Shown in pieces: positions 8,166 through 16,930 of a stretch of DNA of 38,124 nucleotides. The DNA is from CAZONU01 sp965370045 (GTDB lineage: Bacteria > Planctomycetota > SZUA-567 > JAKLDR01), in NCBI GenBank assembly GCA_965370045.1, contig CBDUSI010000035.1, forward strand, positions 1 to 38,124, written 5' to 3'. Positions within the stretch are counted from its first letter, which is position 1, and every line of letters starts with the position of its first letter. Position numbers and translations under genes: made by a program. Below the pieces are notes generated by a model that saw only the letters and a program-made list of their open reading frames with translations, did no database searches and was not told the DNA's origin.

Positions 8166-9451
8166 TGGATCGCCGGGTGCGCGCGCTCCTGGCCGCCGGC
8201 ATCGCGCTGGCCGCCCTGGGCCTGGCCGTGTTCCTGGTCTGGCGGATAGCCCTGGTTTCCGGTGAGGCGGCCCGCGGCGAAACTCCTGCTGCCGACTCAG
8301 ATAAAAAAACCCCCGCGAAGAAGAGCGCCGGTTCGCACCAGACCCAGGCCGGACAGGGAACCAACGTCACGCTCAGATATTTCGACAGGAAGACCGGCAA
8401 GCCGGTGCTGATCGTCAAGGCCGCCAAAGCCACCATCAAGGGCGCGGACTGCCACCTGAAAGAGGTCAAGCTCAAGCGTATTCTCGGCGGGGGCCGGGGC
8501 GTGCTCCTGGCTACCAGCCGCTCCGGGGACTACAACCGCAAGACGGGCAGCGGGACGCTCGAGGGCGGCGTACTCGTCGAGCGCCTGCCCGCCGGACATA
8601 AGGACCCGGACGTCACCATCACCGGAGAGTCCCTGGCCTGGGACCACGCCTCGGAAACGCTGAGCAGCGATGTCCGCGTGGAGGTGGTCTGGCGCGACCG
8701 CCCCACGGGCCGGACGCTGAGCGCCGCGGGCCTGGGAATGGTCGCCGAGCGCTGGGCCCAGAAGGTGCGGCTCAAGGAGGACGTGCGCGTCTCCATCACC
8801 GAACCCGCCCTGCCCGGGAGGCTCAACCTCGTCAAGGGGACGCTCGGCCGACCGGCGAAGGGCAAGCCCTCGAAGAAGCCGGTCCAGACGGTGCTCACCT
8901 CCGAGGGGCCGGGCACTCTCGAGTACGACACCGACCCGGGCTACCACCGGGCACTGTTCAGCCGCGGGGTGGTGGTCCGGCGCGAGGGGATGCGGCTGTC
9001 CTGCGACGAACTGGAGATGTTCCTCCGCAGCGACGGGTCGGGCGCCCGCGGCGGGGCGAGCCCGGAGGTAAAGGCCATGCGTTCGGCCGGGGCCGCTCCC
9101 CTGACGCTGCCGGCCGTCTCGCGCTGGCTGACCGCCTCACTGCGTCCTGATCCAAACCGCGCCCCGGCCCCGCCCGCAAAGGAAGACGCGAAGAAGCTCA
9201 AGGGCTCGGGGCTCGTCGACCTGATTGTCGCCCGGGGCACCGTGGTGGTGCGCGCCCCGGAGGGCGTGGCTCGCGGGGACCTGGCCTGGTACGATCATCC
9301 GGCGGGGATCCTGTGGCTCGAGGGCCGCGAGGACGAGATGGCCGAGTTCGTGCGGCCGAACAAGCGCCAGGTGCTGGCCAACAAGATCTGGTTCGACACC
9401 CACACCGGCGACATGGGGCTGTCCCGAGTCACGATCACGGCAGAGGAATGA
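8165..9451 (+). CDS. LptC-like LPS transport protein with extra OstA-like domain
   Basis: This 428-aa protein is more than twice the size of typical LptC (about 190 aa). It has a single N-terminal membrane anchor (about residues 7-28), a charged Lys-rich linker, then a beta-rich LptC-like domain at about 58-215 (GLGMVAERWAQKVRLKEDVRVSI resembles the LptC/LptA sheet). A further OstA-like unit follows at about 240-428, with F-S-R-G-V-V-V-R-R-E-G, LSCDELEMFL, ARGTVVVRAPEG and YDHPAGILWLEG echoing the pattern in the next gene. LptC anchors the LptA bridge to the inner-membrane LptBFG pump. Position after kdsC and overlap with the LptA-like start (ATGA) support this. The extra domain suggests a built-in bridge module. 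The assignment rests on context and fold pattern, not on close sequence identity. Confidence 0.75.
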   Translation: MDRRVRALLAAGIALAALGLAVFLVWRIALVSGEAARGETPAADSDKKTPAKKSAGSHQTQAGQGTNVTLRYFDRKTGKPVLIVKAAKATIKGADCHLKEVKLKRILGGGRGVLLATSRSGDYNRKTGSGTLEGGVLVERLPAGHKDPDVTITGESLAWDHASETLSSDVRVEVVWRDRPTGRTLSAAGLGMVAERWAQKVRLKEDVRVSITEPALPGRLNLVKGTLGRPAKGKPSKKPVQTVLTSEGPGTLEYDTDPGYHRALFSRGVVVRREGMRLSCDELEMFLRSDGSGARGGASPEVKAMRSAGAAPLTLPAVSRWLTASLRPDPNRAPAPPAKEDAKKLKGSGLVDLIVARGTVVVRAPEGVARGDLAWYDHPAGILWLEGREDEMAEFVRPNKRQVLANKIWFDTHTGDMGLSRVTITAEE

Positions 9452-10608
9452 CCGGCCGCGCCGCGTCCCTTCTCGTCCTCCTGGCGATTCTCATGGCTTC
9501 CTGCGGCGCCCTCGCCGGCGAGCCGTCCGAGGTGCCGGACCCTCCGGGAGCGACCGCCGGTAAGAGCAGCGGCCCGAAGACCAAGTCTCCGCCCGTCAAG
9601 ACCGGCGGCAAGCTGGTGGTCAGCGCCGACCGAGCGCGCCGCAAGCGACTGCCCCCGGGAAAGGACGGCACCGAACTCTCCCGGGTCAGCTTCGCCGGTG
9701 AGGTGGTGGCCACGCGCGGGGAAGTGAAGCTCACCTGCCGGGAACTCGATGTGATCTTCGCGAAGCCACCCGCGAAGAAGAGCGAGACGCGCAAGACCCG
9801 GGCGCGCGACGCACGCGCCCGGGGCCGCGTGATCATCCGGACGGAGCGGCGCAGGGCGGTGGCCGAGCAGGCCGATTACGACTTCGAGGCCGAGAGGTTC
9901 ACCCTGTCGGGCAAGAAGCGCCCGGTGATCTACCAGGGCGGCGACGCCGTAGCCGCGGAGAGCTTCACCGTCCACCGCCGCCAGGGGATATTCGAGGCCC
10001 GCGGCAAGGCCAGCGCGGTGATCCGCCCGCGCAAGAAGGCCGACGAGGCCCCCGCCAAGGACGAGGCCCCGCCCGGGCGCGCCGAGAAGAGCGGACCCTC
10101 ACTGGCCAAGAAGACCCGCATCGACTCGGCCGGAGGCGCGGTCTACGACGAGGGCAAGCGCCGGCTGTTCCTCAGGGGCGACGTCCTCCTTCGCCAGAAG
10201 GGCTTTCAGCTCTCCTGCGGACGGCTGTGGGTGATCTTCGCCGCCAGGAAGAAGGCCGCGGGAAAGAGCAAGGACGCCGGTGAAGCGAAGAAGCCCGACC
10301 CGCTGGCGGGAGCTTTCCGGCCGGGCTCAGTTGAGAGGATTGTCGCCGCCGGGCGCGTGCGCATCCGGAGCGCGACGCGCACGGCCGAGGCGGAGCTGGC
10401 CACCTACGACCCGGCCAAGGGGATATTCACCCTCACCGGCAAGAGCTCGCCGGTCATCCGCGACGGCGAGAACCACCTGACGGCTCCGGAGATCGTCTAC
10501 CATTTGAAGTCGGACAGGATCGAGGCCCGCGGGGGATCCTTCAAGGCCGTCGTGCGCGGAAAGAAACCGGGGAGCCTGAAGCTCCCCAGCGGCAAGGACT
10601 CCGACTAG
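9448..10608 (+). CDS. LptA/OstA-like periplasmic protein with two tandem OstA units
   Basis: The 386-aa exported protein has a hydrophobic signal, SLLVLLAILMASCGA, with a possible lipobox ending in Cys19 (Met at -3 is unusual). Two homologous OstA-like units follow: about residues 55-195 (VSFAGEVVATRGEVKLTCRELDV, ...FTLSGKKRPVIYQGGDAVAAE) and 222-385 (LFLRGDVLLRQKGFQLSCGRLWV, ...FTLTGKSSPVIRDGENHLTAPE). The matching FTLxGKxxPVI and LxCxxL motifs show an internal duplication. LptA forms the periplasmic bridge that carries LPS to the outer membrane. It starts at ATG 9448, overlapping the LptC-like stop. No lptB, lptF or lptG follows; the next gene is convergent 9 nt away. Typical LptA is about 185 aa, so this is a double-length version. 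Confidence 0.78.
   Translation: MTGRAASLLVLLAILMASCGALAGEPSEVPDPPGATAGKSSGPKTKSPPVKTGGKLVVSADRARRKRLPPGKDGTELSRVSFAGEVVATRGEVKLTCRELDVIFAKPPAKKSETRKTRARDARARGRVIIRTERRRAVAEQADYDFEAERFTLSGKKRPVIYQGGDAVAAESFTVHRRQGIFEARGKASAVIRPRKKADEAPAKDEAPPGRAEKSGPSLAKKTRIDSAGGAVYDEGKRRLFLRGDVLLRQKGFQLSCGRLWVIFAARKKAAGKSKDAGEAKKPDPLAGAFRPGSVERIVAAGRVRIRSATRTAEAELATYDPAKGIFTLTGKSSPVIRDGENHLTAPEIVYHLKSDRIEARGGSFKAVVRGKKPGSLKLPSGKDSD
10558..10587 (-). terminator. Terminator for the FHA gene, inside the 3' end of the LptA-like gene
   Basis: Reading leftward, the perfect 7-bp arms GGGGAGC and GCTCCCC (10569-10575 and 10581-10587, 5-nt loop) are followed by the T-rich GGTTTCTTTCC. The hairpin lies 30-60 nt beyond the FHA stop. 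Its 3' half overlaps the coding end of the convergent LptA-like gene. Confidence 0.5.
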
Positions 10609-10617
10609 CAGGCCGTT

Positions 10618-13368
10618 CTATTCCTTCAGCTTGGCGTGCAACTCGGCCAGTTCCTTCTGGACGTCCTTCATCTGCTTGCCGTATTTCCTGTAGGCCGGGT
10701 CGCGGGTGATGCGGTCGATGGCCTTCTGGTACTGGCCGTTCAGCTTGTGGTTCCGGAAGAGGTTGTCCTTGAGCAAGCGCTCCTCTTCCTTGATGATCAT
10801 CTCCTCGCGCGTGATGTTGCTGTCGCATATCTTCAACAGTTTCTTGGCCCTTTTCGCCGCGTTGGTCTCGGGATACTCCTTGATCACCTTCAGCAGGAAG
10901 ACCCTGGCGAACAGCCAGAGCTCCTTGTTCATGGGGTCTTCGGCCTTCTTGAGCCAACCCTCGGCCTCGCGCGCCCTCTCCATGCCCGTGCGCGTCTTGA
11001 GGGTCTCATCAAGCCTGACCATAGCCGTGTTGATGTGGCTGGCCAGGTCGGTGTCGGCCCACTGGTCCTTCAAGTCGTCCAGGGTCTTCTTGCCCAGCTT
11101 GTAGGCCCGGTCATAGCCTTCCGGAGAAGCTCCCTTGGCCAGCTTGACGGCCTGGTCGGCCTGCTGCTTGGCGTCCTCCTTGAGCTTCTTGTGCTGCTGC
11201 TCCATGATGGACAGCTTGGAGAGCTCGGAGGTGGCCGTCGGGTGATCCCTGCGGAACTTCGCGACCGCTGCCGGGAAGCTCGCCCATTTCTTGTCGTCGA
11301 ACAGCCCGGTGACCGCGCTGAAGTCCGCGGCCTTCTTGGCGGCGGCGCTCGCGGAGCTCGCGGTGAAGTCCAGCGAGAAACTCTTGCTGACCGCGCCCAG
11401 GCTGGGGCTCTTGGCCAAGAGCACGATCAGCTCCTTCTTCTCGCCGCGGGCCACCATGGTCAGCTCGGCCGGCTGGGTGAAGCTGAGGGCCAGCTCCTTC
11501 CCGGGACCTCGGAGCACCAGCTCACTCACGCCGCTGGCCTGCCCCTTGGTGAAGCTCCGCTTGCCGCTCGACGTGTAGATCGTCGGCGCGGAGGCGAAAG
11601 CCGACTCAATCGTGAACTTCAGGGAGATGCTGTCGAGGGTCAGCTCCTGGGCGTGGGTCCCGAAGGCGTAGTCCAGGTGCACCCCGTTATCGCCCTTGCG
11701 GGCGGTCATCTTGTAGTTGAAAGGCCGGCCGCGCGAGAAGTCATAGATGCTGCCCTGGAAGAGCTTGTTCCCGCCTTCCGAGCGGGGAAAACCGCGATCG
11801 ATGCGGGCCAGGCTCTGGTCGGTGGCCACACTGTCCTGGCCCTCGGCGACGATCAGCCCCGAGAGTGCGGTGATCCCGCCGCGCTCCAGGCTCAGCCGGC
11901 CGGAACGGTCCAGGCGGGCCCGGACCCCCCCGAAGTCCACGCTTTCCCCGGCGATGGGGGCGTCCTCGAAGGGCATCTTCTCCAGGGCCGCGTCGTCGAA
12001 CCAGACGTTGCCGATGTTGCCGAAAGCCACCAGGGCCAGGCGCAGCTTGGCGGCCCACTTGGGCGGGCGGGATTCCAGCTTCACCTGTTTCCACTTGGGA
12101 TGCGGCCCCGAGATGGTCGCGTACTCCTCGCTCTCCCGGGGCGACTTGCCGGAGCCCACCCAGGTGAGGCGCAGCCCATAGAGGCCCTCGGCGCTGGGGC
12201 AGATCATGTAGACCGAGGCGCGGTAGCCCGAGCTTCTGTCGACCTCGAAGGTGCCGGCCTGGCGGCACTCGATCCGCGCATTGACCTTGGCGGCCTCATC
12301 GCGCTGGAACTTCGCGGAGAACTTTGCGTCGCCCTCCTTGCCGCTTTCCCGGCCCTTGGCCGTGTCGACGATGACCCGGTTGCGGGGGTGGGTGCTGCGA
12401 ACCACCCACTCCCTGGGGTTGCCCTGGTTGTCGGTGTCCTCGCTGAAGCTGGAGTTGGCCACCTCGCTGAGGGTGGGCCCTCCGTTCACCGGGCCGTTGC
12501 CGCCCTTGAAGAGCTGGGCTATCCCGTACCCGCCCAGGCCCACCAGGGCGATGATCACCAGCGCGGCCAGCACGCGGCCCGCCCCGCCGCCGCCGCGCTT
12601 GGCCGCGGCCAGTTCCTGTTCGAGCTTGTCGCTGTCCAGAACCACCGTGCCGAAGGCCGCGTCCTCCTCGGTCGGCGCGCCCAGGTTCTTGAAGACGATC
12701 ACCGTGCTGCCGATCTGGATGCGGGCCCCGTGGGCCAGCGGGCTCTTGACGATCTTCTCGCCGTTGACCTTGGTCCCGTTGGTGGAGCCCAGGTCGCTGA
12801 CCACGTAGCCGATGGCCTCCTTGGAGACCTCGGCGTGGTAGTTGCTGGCAGCCTCGTCGTTGACAATCAGCTTGTTGGAGGCGTTGCGGCCCATGGTCAC
12901 CGGGTCGACGCCCAGCTCAATCTTGGTGCCGGTGCCGGAGCCCTCGGTGACCTCCAGGATGAACTGGGGAGCCTGCTGATCGGCGAGCGGATCCTTGGCT
13001 CCCTGGGCCGGAACAAGGGCCTGCTCCACGGCGGAGGGGTCCACCTCCACGGTGGCGCCTAACTCATCGGCGGTGACCTCAAGTTTCTCGTCAAAGACGA
13101 TCTTGTATTCGCCGATGGTGATGGTATCGCCGGGCTTCAAGGTTTGGCCGGAGACCTTGACTCCGTTCACATCGGTGCCGTTGCGGCTGCCCAGGTCCAC
13201 CAGACGGTAGCCATCGCCGGCCTTCTCAATGCGACAGTGCTGGCGGCTGGACTGCTCGTCCTTGACCTGGATGATGTTGATGCTCGACCGGCCGAAGGTA
13301 GTCACGTCATCGGTGATCTCGTGAACCGTCTCGCCGCTCTTACCGTCGCTAATGATCAGCTTGGCCAT
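10618..13368 (-). CDS. Membrane protein with two FHA domains
   Basis: The 916-aa protein starts with two FHA domains, at about residues 1-98 and 135-233. Both have the expected G-R, S-R/N-x-H and N-G-T motifs: FGRSSINIIQ/SSRQHC/LGSRNGTDVNG, and MGRNASNKL/ASNYHA/LGSTNGTKVNG. These domains bind phosphothreonine peptides, so the protein probably reads Ser/Thr kinase activity in the cytosol. One membrane helix at about 262-288 (VLAALVIIALVGLGGYGIAQLF) places the rest outside. Next is a beta-rich module (about 305-470, with WVVRSTHPRNRVIVD and NIGNVWFDDAALEK, like carbohydrate-binding folds), a second beta-rich region, and a Lys/Glu-rich helical C-terminus from about 680 on that looks coiled-coil or TPR-like (ANAAKRAKKLLKI). 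The start ATG follows GGGAGAGAG. The partner is not proven; the window's kinase at 29.5 kb is a candidate. Confidence 0.85.
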   Translation of the reverse strand: MAKLIISDGKSGETVHEITDDVTTFGRSSINIIQVKDEQSSRQHCRIEKAGDGYRLVDLGSRNGTDVNGVKVSGQTLKPGDTITIGEYKIVFDEKLEVTADELGATVEVDPSAVEQALVPAQGAKDPLADQQAPQFILEVTEGSGTGTKIELGVDPVTMGRNASNKLIVNDEAASNYHAEVSKEAIGYVVSDLGSTNGTKVNGEKIVKSPLAHGARIQIGSTVIVFKNLGAPTEEDAAFGTVVLDSDKLEQELAAAKRGGGGAGRVLAALVIIALVGLGGYGIAQLFKGGNGPVNGGPTLSEVANSSFSEDTDNQGNPREWVVRSTHPRNRVIVDTAKGRESGKEGDAKFSAKFQRDEAAKVNARIECRQAGTFEVDRSSGYRASVYMICPSAEGLYGLRLTWVGSGKSPRESEEYATISGPHPKWKQVKLESRPPKWAAKLRLALVAFGNIGNVWFDDAALEKMPFEDAPIAGESVDFGGVRARLDRSGRLSLERGGITALSGLIVAEGQDSVATDQSLARIDRGFPRSEGGNKLFQGSIYDFSRGRPFNYKMTARKGDNGVHLDYAFGTHAQELTLDSISLKFTIESAFASAPTIYTSSGKRSFTKGQASGVSELVLRGPGKELALSFTQPAELTMVARGEKKELIVLLAKSPSLGAVSKSFSLDFTASSASAAAKKAADFSAVTGLFDDKKWASFPAAVAKFRRDHPTATSELSKLSIMEQQHKKLKEDAKQQADQAVKLAKGASPEGYDRAYKLGKKTLDDLKDQWADTDLASHINTAMVRLDETLKTRTGMERAREAEGWLKKAEDPMNKELWLFARVFLLKVIKEYPETNAAKRAKKLLKICDSNITREEMIIKEEERLLKDNLFRNHKLNGQYQKAIDRITRDPAYRKYGKQMKDVQKELAELHAKLKE

Positions 13369-13400
13369 CTAATCTCTCTCCCGGCTAGGCAAGTCCGCTG

Positions 13401-13429
13401 ATTCTAGTCTCCGGCACCTGCATCGTCAA
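13401..13429 (-). promoter_or_regulatory. Promoter of the FHA gene
   Basis: Reading leftward, TTGACG (complement of 13424-13429) and TAGAAT (complement of 13401-13406) are separated by 17 nt, about 33 nt before the FHA start codon. Both hexamers are close to the sigma-70 consensus. The same pair of hexamers recurs before the M28 peptidase. Confidence 0.7.
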
Positions 13430-13444
13430 GGGGGAGGAAAACTC

Positions 13445-13473
13445 TTGCCCTGAGCCCGCGGCCGTGATAGATT
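13445..13473 (+). promoter_or_regulatory. Candidate promoter of the Opp-type operon
   Basis: TTGCCC (13445-13450) and TAGATT (13468-13473) are spaced by 17 nt, about 38 nt before the binding-protein start. It is divergent from, and adjacent to, the FHA gene promoter, so the two may share regulation. Confidence 0.4.
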
Positions 13474-13510
13474 CCAGGAGTCCTGGGCTCCGGAAGGAGA
13501 TTTCGAAAGC

Positions 13511-15139
13511 ATGAAGCGTCCGCTGGCCCTGGTGATCCTGGTGGCGGTTGTTCTGGCCGCCTTCCTCGTGCTGGTCTTTCGGGGCGAGAAGGGCCCGGAG
13601 TACGATCCGGACGAGACCCTGCGCATCCCCCTCAACGACAATCCCAAGAGCCTCGACCCGGTGCGGGCCACCGGTCCGTACGCCGACGGCGTGGTCAAGC
13701 GGGTATTCAACGGGCTGGTCCGGCACGCTCCGGACCTCTCCATCGCGCCGGACCTGGCCGAAAGCTGGACCATCTCCGCGGACGGGAAGACCTACACCTT
13801 CAAGCTCCGGAAGGGCGTCAAGTTCCAGAACGGCCGGGAGCTGGTGGCCGACGACGTGGTCTACTCGCTGACACGCCTGGCCGACCCCCGCGTGAGCCGC
13901 AAGCGCGAGCTGGTCGTGGACGTGGTCGGGGCGGCCGAGTACGCTGAGCTGGCCAAGAGCAAGGAAACGGGGAATCTGCCCAAGAAGCTCTCCGGGCTGT
14001 CGGCGCCCGACGAGCACACCGTGGAAATCAAGCTGCGGCGGCCCTGGCCGCCATTCCTGCACCTTCTGACCATGAGCCCGGCGTCGGTCGTCCCTCGCGA
14101 GGAGGTCGAGCGCCTGGGCGAGGATTTCGCCCGCATGCCGGTGGGCACGGGGCCCTTCCGGCTGGTCAGCTACAAGCCGGACGACCGCATCGTTCTGGAG
14201 CGGTTCGACGAGCACTTCGCGGGCAGGCCGGCGCTGGCCGCGATCATTTACCACATCATCGACGATTCCAGCGTCCGCCTGCAGAGCTACCTGAGCGGCG
14301 AGCTGGACATGACCGACATTCCCCTCGGCCGGCTTCCGGAGTTCTCCTCCCGGCCGGACCACCACTCCTGGGCGGAACTCGACACCTACTACCTGGGCAT
14401 CTCCCAGCTCAAGGCGCCCTACGGGAAGAACGTCCACCTGCGCCGGGCGCTCAACTACGCCATCGACAGGCAGCGCCTCTGCGCGCAAGTGCTGGAGGGC
14501 CGCGCGGTGCCCGCCAAGGGAGTGCTTCCCCCGGGCATGCCCGGCTACGACGCGAAACGCAAGGGGTACTCCTTCGACCTGGAAGCCGCCAGGCGCGAAC
14601 TGGCCGCCGCCGGCTACCCCGGGGGCAAGGGTTTGCCCGCGGTGCGCCTCTATCACAAGTCCGGCTCCGACGCCAAGGCCATCGTGATAGAGCTCCAGCA
14701 GCAGCTGGCCCGCGCGGGCATTACCGTCGAGCTCAACCCGGTGGACCTGGCCCGTATCAAGGAGATGACCATCAAGGGCCCCCCGCCGCTCTTCTTCCTG
14801 AGCTGGATTGGCGACTACCCCGACCCGGAGAACTTCCTGTACGTCCTCTTCCACTCGGCGCGCAAGGGACCCACCAACCGGGTCCACTACGATTCGCCGG
14901 AGACCGATGGGCTCCTGAAACACGCCCGGTCGCTGCCGGACGGCCCCGGGCGCCTGGCCGCCTACGGCAAGGTTGAGGAGCGCGTGGTGGCCGACGCCCC
15001 CTGGGTCTTTCTCTATCACCGCAGCGCGCACCTCTTGATAAACCCCCGGGTGCGCGGCCTGACCTTCACGACGCTGGACACCGGGACCGAGCTTCCCCAG
15101 GCGGACTTCGTCAAGGTCCGGAAGGTGAAGGGGGAGTAG
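13511..15139 (+). CDS. ABC transporter oligopeptide/dipeptide-binding protein (SBP family 5)
   Basis: This 542-aa extracytoplasmic solute-binding protein begins with a hydrophobic signal/anchor (LALVILVAVVLAAFLVLVF). It then shows family-5 landmarks: LNDNPKSLDPVRATGPYADGVV, the substrate-pocket LAESWTISADGKTYTFKLRKGVKFQNG and DDVVYSLTRLADP, MPVGTGPFRLVSY, and the AIDRQRL segment. It would capture peptides, nickel or other small ligands for the two permeases downstream; substrate cannot be deduced. The ribosome site GGAAGGAGA precedes ATG 13511. The stop TAG at 15137-15139 directly abuts the TTG start of the permease, so the genes are co-translated. No lipobox Cys is seen after the signal, so it may be membrane-anchored or released. 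Confidence 0.92.
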   Translation: MKRPLALVILVAVVLAAFLVLVFRGEKGPEYDPDETLRIPLNDNPKSLDPVRATGPYADGVVKRVFNGLVRHAPDLSIAPDLAESWTISADGKTYTFKLRKGVKFQNGRELVADDVVYSLTRLADPRVSRKRELVVDVVGAAEYAELAKSKETGNLPKKLSGLSAPDEHTVEIKLRRPWPPFLHLLTMSPASVVPREEVERLGEDFARMPVGTGPFRLVSYKPDDRIVLERFDEHFAGRPALAAIIYHIIDDSSVRLQSYLSGELDMTDIPLGRLPEFSSRPDHHSWAELDTYYLGISQLKAPYGKNVHLRRALNYAIDRQRLCAQVLEGRAVPAKGVLPPGMPGYDAKRKGYSFDLEAARRELAAAGYPGGKGLPAVRLYHKSGSDAKAIVIELQQQLARAGITVELNPVDLARIKEMTIKGPPPLFFLSWIGDYPDPENFLYVLFHSARKGPTNRVHYDSPETDGLLKHARSLPDGPGRLAAYGKVEERVVADAPWVFLYHRSAHLLINPRVRGLTFTTLDTGTELPQADFVKVRKVKGE

Positions 15140-16072
15140 TTGAGGCGCTACGTCCTCCGGCGCGCGCTGCAGTGCCTGCCGGTCCTGGCCCTGGTGGTGC
15201 TGATAAGCTTCGCCCTGGTCCGCACCATGGCCGGCAACGCCGCGCTCATGGCCCTGGGCGACGACGCCACCGAGCAGGAGATCGCCGACGAGTTCAGGCG
15301 GCAGGGGCTGGATCGGCCGCTTCCCGAGCAGTTCGCCGTCTTCGTCAAGCGCGTGGTCACGCTGGACCTTCCCCGATCCACGCAGGGCGACCAGCCCATT
15401 CGCGAGCTGATCCGCGACGCCTTCGCGGTCACCCTCAAGCTGGGCCTGGGCGCCTTCCTGGTGGCCTTCACCCTGGGGCTGGGATTGGCGTTGGTATCGG
15501 CGCGCTGGCCCAACGGCGGACTGGACTGGGCCGCGCGGGTCGGCTCGGTGGCCGGGGTGAGCGTACCGGTCTTCTGGCTGGCCATGCTGCTGGTCAGCCT
15601 GCTGTCCGTGAAGCTCGGCTGGCTGCCCACCAGCGGATACCGGGCGGGCGAGTTCCGCCACTGGATACTGCCGTGCCTCTCGCTGGGGCTGGTCTACTCG
15701 GCGAGCCTCGCCCGGGTGGGTCGCGCGGCGCTCCTGGAGGAGTTGGTCAAGGACTACTGCCGCACGGCGCGGGCCAAGGGCCTTTCCGAGTGGGGGGTGC
15801 TCCTTCACCACGCCCTGCCGAACGCAATGATCCCCCTGGTCACGGTACTGGGCTCGCAGCTCGCGGGCCTGCTGACCGGCGCGGTGCTTACCGAGACGGT
15901 CTTTCACCTTCCCGGCCTGGGGCGGCTCTTCGTCGAAGCCATCAAGGGCCGGGACAGCTACCTGCTCGTCTCGGTGATGCTGCTGATCGCGGCGGTCTTC
16001 GTAGTCATCAACTTCGTGCTGGACATCACCTACGCGTGGCTGGACCCCAAGGTGCGCTATGGGCGGGTCTGA
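15140..16072 (+). CDS. ABC transporter permease, OppB/DppB type
   Basis: The 310-aa inner-membrane permease starts at TTG 15140, immediately after the binding-protein stop; the open frame begins there and MRRYVLRRALQCLPVLALVVLI gives the first helix. A large periplasmic loop (GDDATEQEIADEFRRQGLD...) precedes the membrane core, a hallmark of OppB/DppB. Further helices follow, and the EAA-like coupling loop reads RTARAKGLSEWGVLLHHALPNA, the site that contacts the ATPase. It forms a heterodimer with the next permease. The matching ATPase genes are not in this window. It overlaps the oppC-type gene by 14 nt. Confidence 0.92.
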   Translation: MRRYVLRRALQCLPVLALVVLISFALVRTMAGNAALMALGDDATEQEIADEFRRQGLDRPLPEQFAVFVKRVVTLDLPRSTQGDQPIRELIRDAFAVTLKLGLGAFLVAFTLGLGLALVSARWPNGGLDWAARVGSVAGVSVPVFWLAMLLVSLLSVKLGWLPTSGYRAGEFRHWILPCLSLGLVYSASLARVGRAALLEELVKDYCRTARAKGLSEWGVLLHHALPNAMIPLVTVLGSQLAGLLTGAVLTETVFHLPGLGRLFVEAIKGRDSYLLVSVMLLIAAVFVVINFVLDITYAWLDPKVRYGRV

Positions 16073-16928
16073 GCGGCGCGGCGCGCTGCGCCGCTTCTGG
16101 CGCAACCGCCTGGCGGTGGTCGGCGCCGGGCTGATGGCCGGGCTGATTCTGGCCGCGCTGGCCGGGCCGCTGCTCTACCAGGTGGGCTACGCCGAGCAGT
16201 TCCCCGGCCAGGAGTCCGCCGCTCCCTCCGCGGCCCACCCGCTGGGCGTCGACCGCGCCGGGTTCGACATGCTGGCCCGGTTGCTCTACGGCGGCCGCGT
16301 CTCGCTGCTGATCGCCCTGGCGGCCACGAGTATAACCGTGGTCATCGCCCTGGCCGTGGGGCTCGGCGCGGGGTACGCGGGCGGCTGGGTGGATTCCTGC
16401 CTGATGCGGGTCACCGACACCTTCTACGCCTTTCCCAGCATTCTGCTGGCCATGGCCCTGGTAGCCATTGCCGACCGGCCCTCGCTGTGGCTGGTCTTCC
16501 TGGCTCTGGGCGCCACCGGCTGGACCGGCCTGGCCCGACTGGTGCGTGCCCAGGTTCTCACCGTGCGCCAGACCGAGTACGTCCTGGCCGCGCGCGCCTT
16601 GGGGCTCAGCCCCCTGCGGATCGTCCTGCGCCATATGCTGCCCAACTGCCTGGGCCCCATAATCGTCGCGGCCACTCTGCTGGTCGGCGGGAACATCCTC
16701 GGCGAGGCCGGCCTGAGCTTCCTGGGCCTGGGGGTCAGCGCCCCGGACCCCTCCTGGGGCTCCATGCTGGCGGACAGCCGCGCGCTCTTCACCAGCCGGC
16801 CGTGGCTGATGATCTTCCCGGGCGTGGCCATCACCATGGCAGTGCTGGGCTTCAACCTGATCGGCGACGGCCTGCGCGACGCGCTGGACCCGCGCGGCGC
16901 CGAGATCGGCGCGGGCCGGAAGCGCTGA
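16059..16928 (+). CDS. ABC transporter permease, OppC/DppC type
   Basis: The 289-aa inner-membrane permease has an N-terminal helix (VVGAGLMAGLILAALAGPLL), a periplasmic segment HPLGVDRAGFDMLARLLYGGRVSLLIAL that is diagnostic of OppC/DppC, and five further helices. Its EAA loop is ARALGLSPLRIVLRHMLPN. The final part, LSFLGLGVSAPDPSWGSML, and the ending GDGLRDALDPR are also family hallmarks. It pairs with the upstream permease; the ATPases must be encoded elsewhere. ATG 16059 lies inside the upstream gene, and the stop is 2 nt before the GTG of the PHP gene, so the whole operon is translationally coupled. Confidence 0.93.
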   Translation: MGGSERRGALRRFWRNRLAVVGAGLMAGLILAALAGPLLYQVGYAEQFPGQESAAPSAAHPLGVDRAGFDMLARLLYGGRVSLLIALAATSITVVIALAVGLGAGYAGGWVDSCLMRVTDTFYAFPSILLAMALVAIADRPSLWLVFLALGATGWTGLARLVRAQVLTVRQTEYVLAARALGLSPLRIVLRHMLPNCLGPIIVAATLLVGGNILGEAGLSFLGLGVSAPDPSWGSMLADSRALFTSRPWLMIFPGVAITMAVLGFNLIGDGLRDALDPRGAEIGAGRKR

Positions 16929-16930
16929 CC

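Noticed and set aside
10636..13062. An 808-codon plus-strand open frame opposite the FHA gene
   Set aside because: High-GC mirror frame; composition is Leu/Gly/Arg-rich with no recognisable motif, while the minus strand has clear FHA domains.
13385..16105. A 906-codon minus-strand open frame opposite the transporter operon
   Set aside because: Antisense artefact of high-GC codons across three clearly coding genes.
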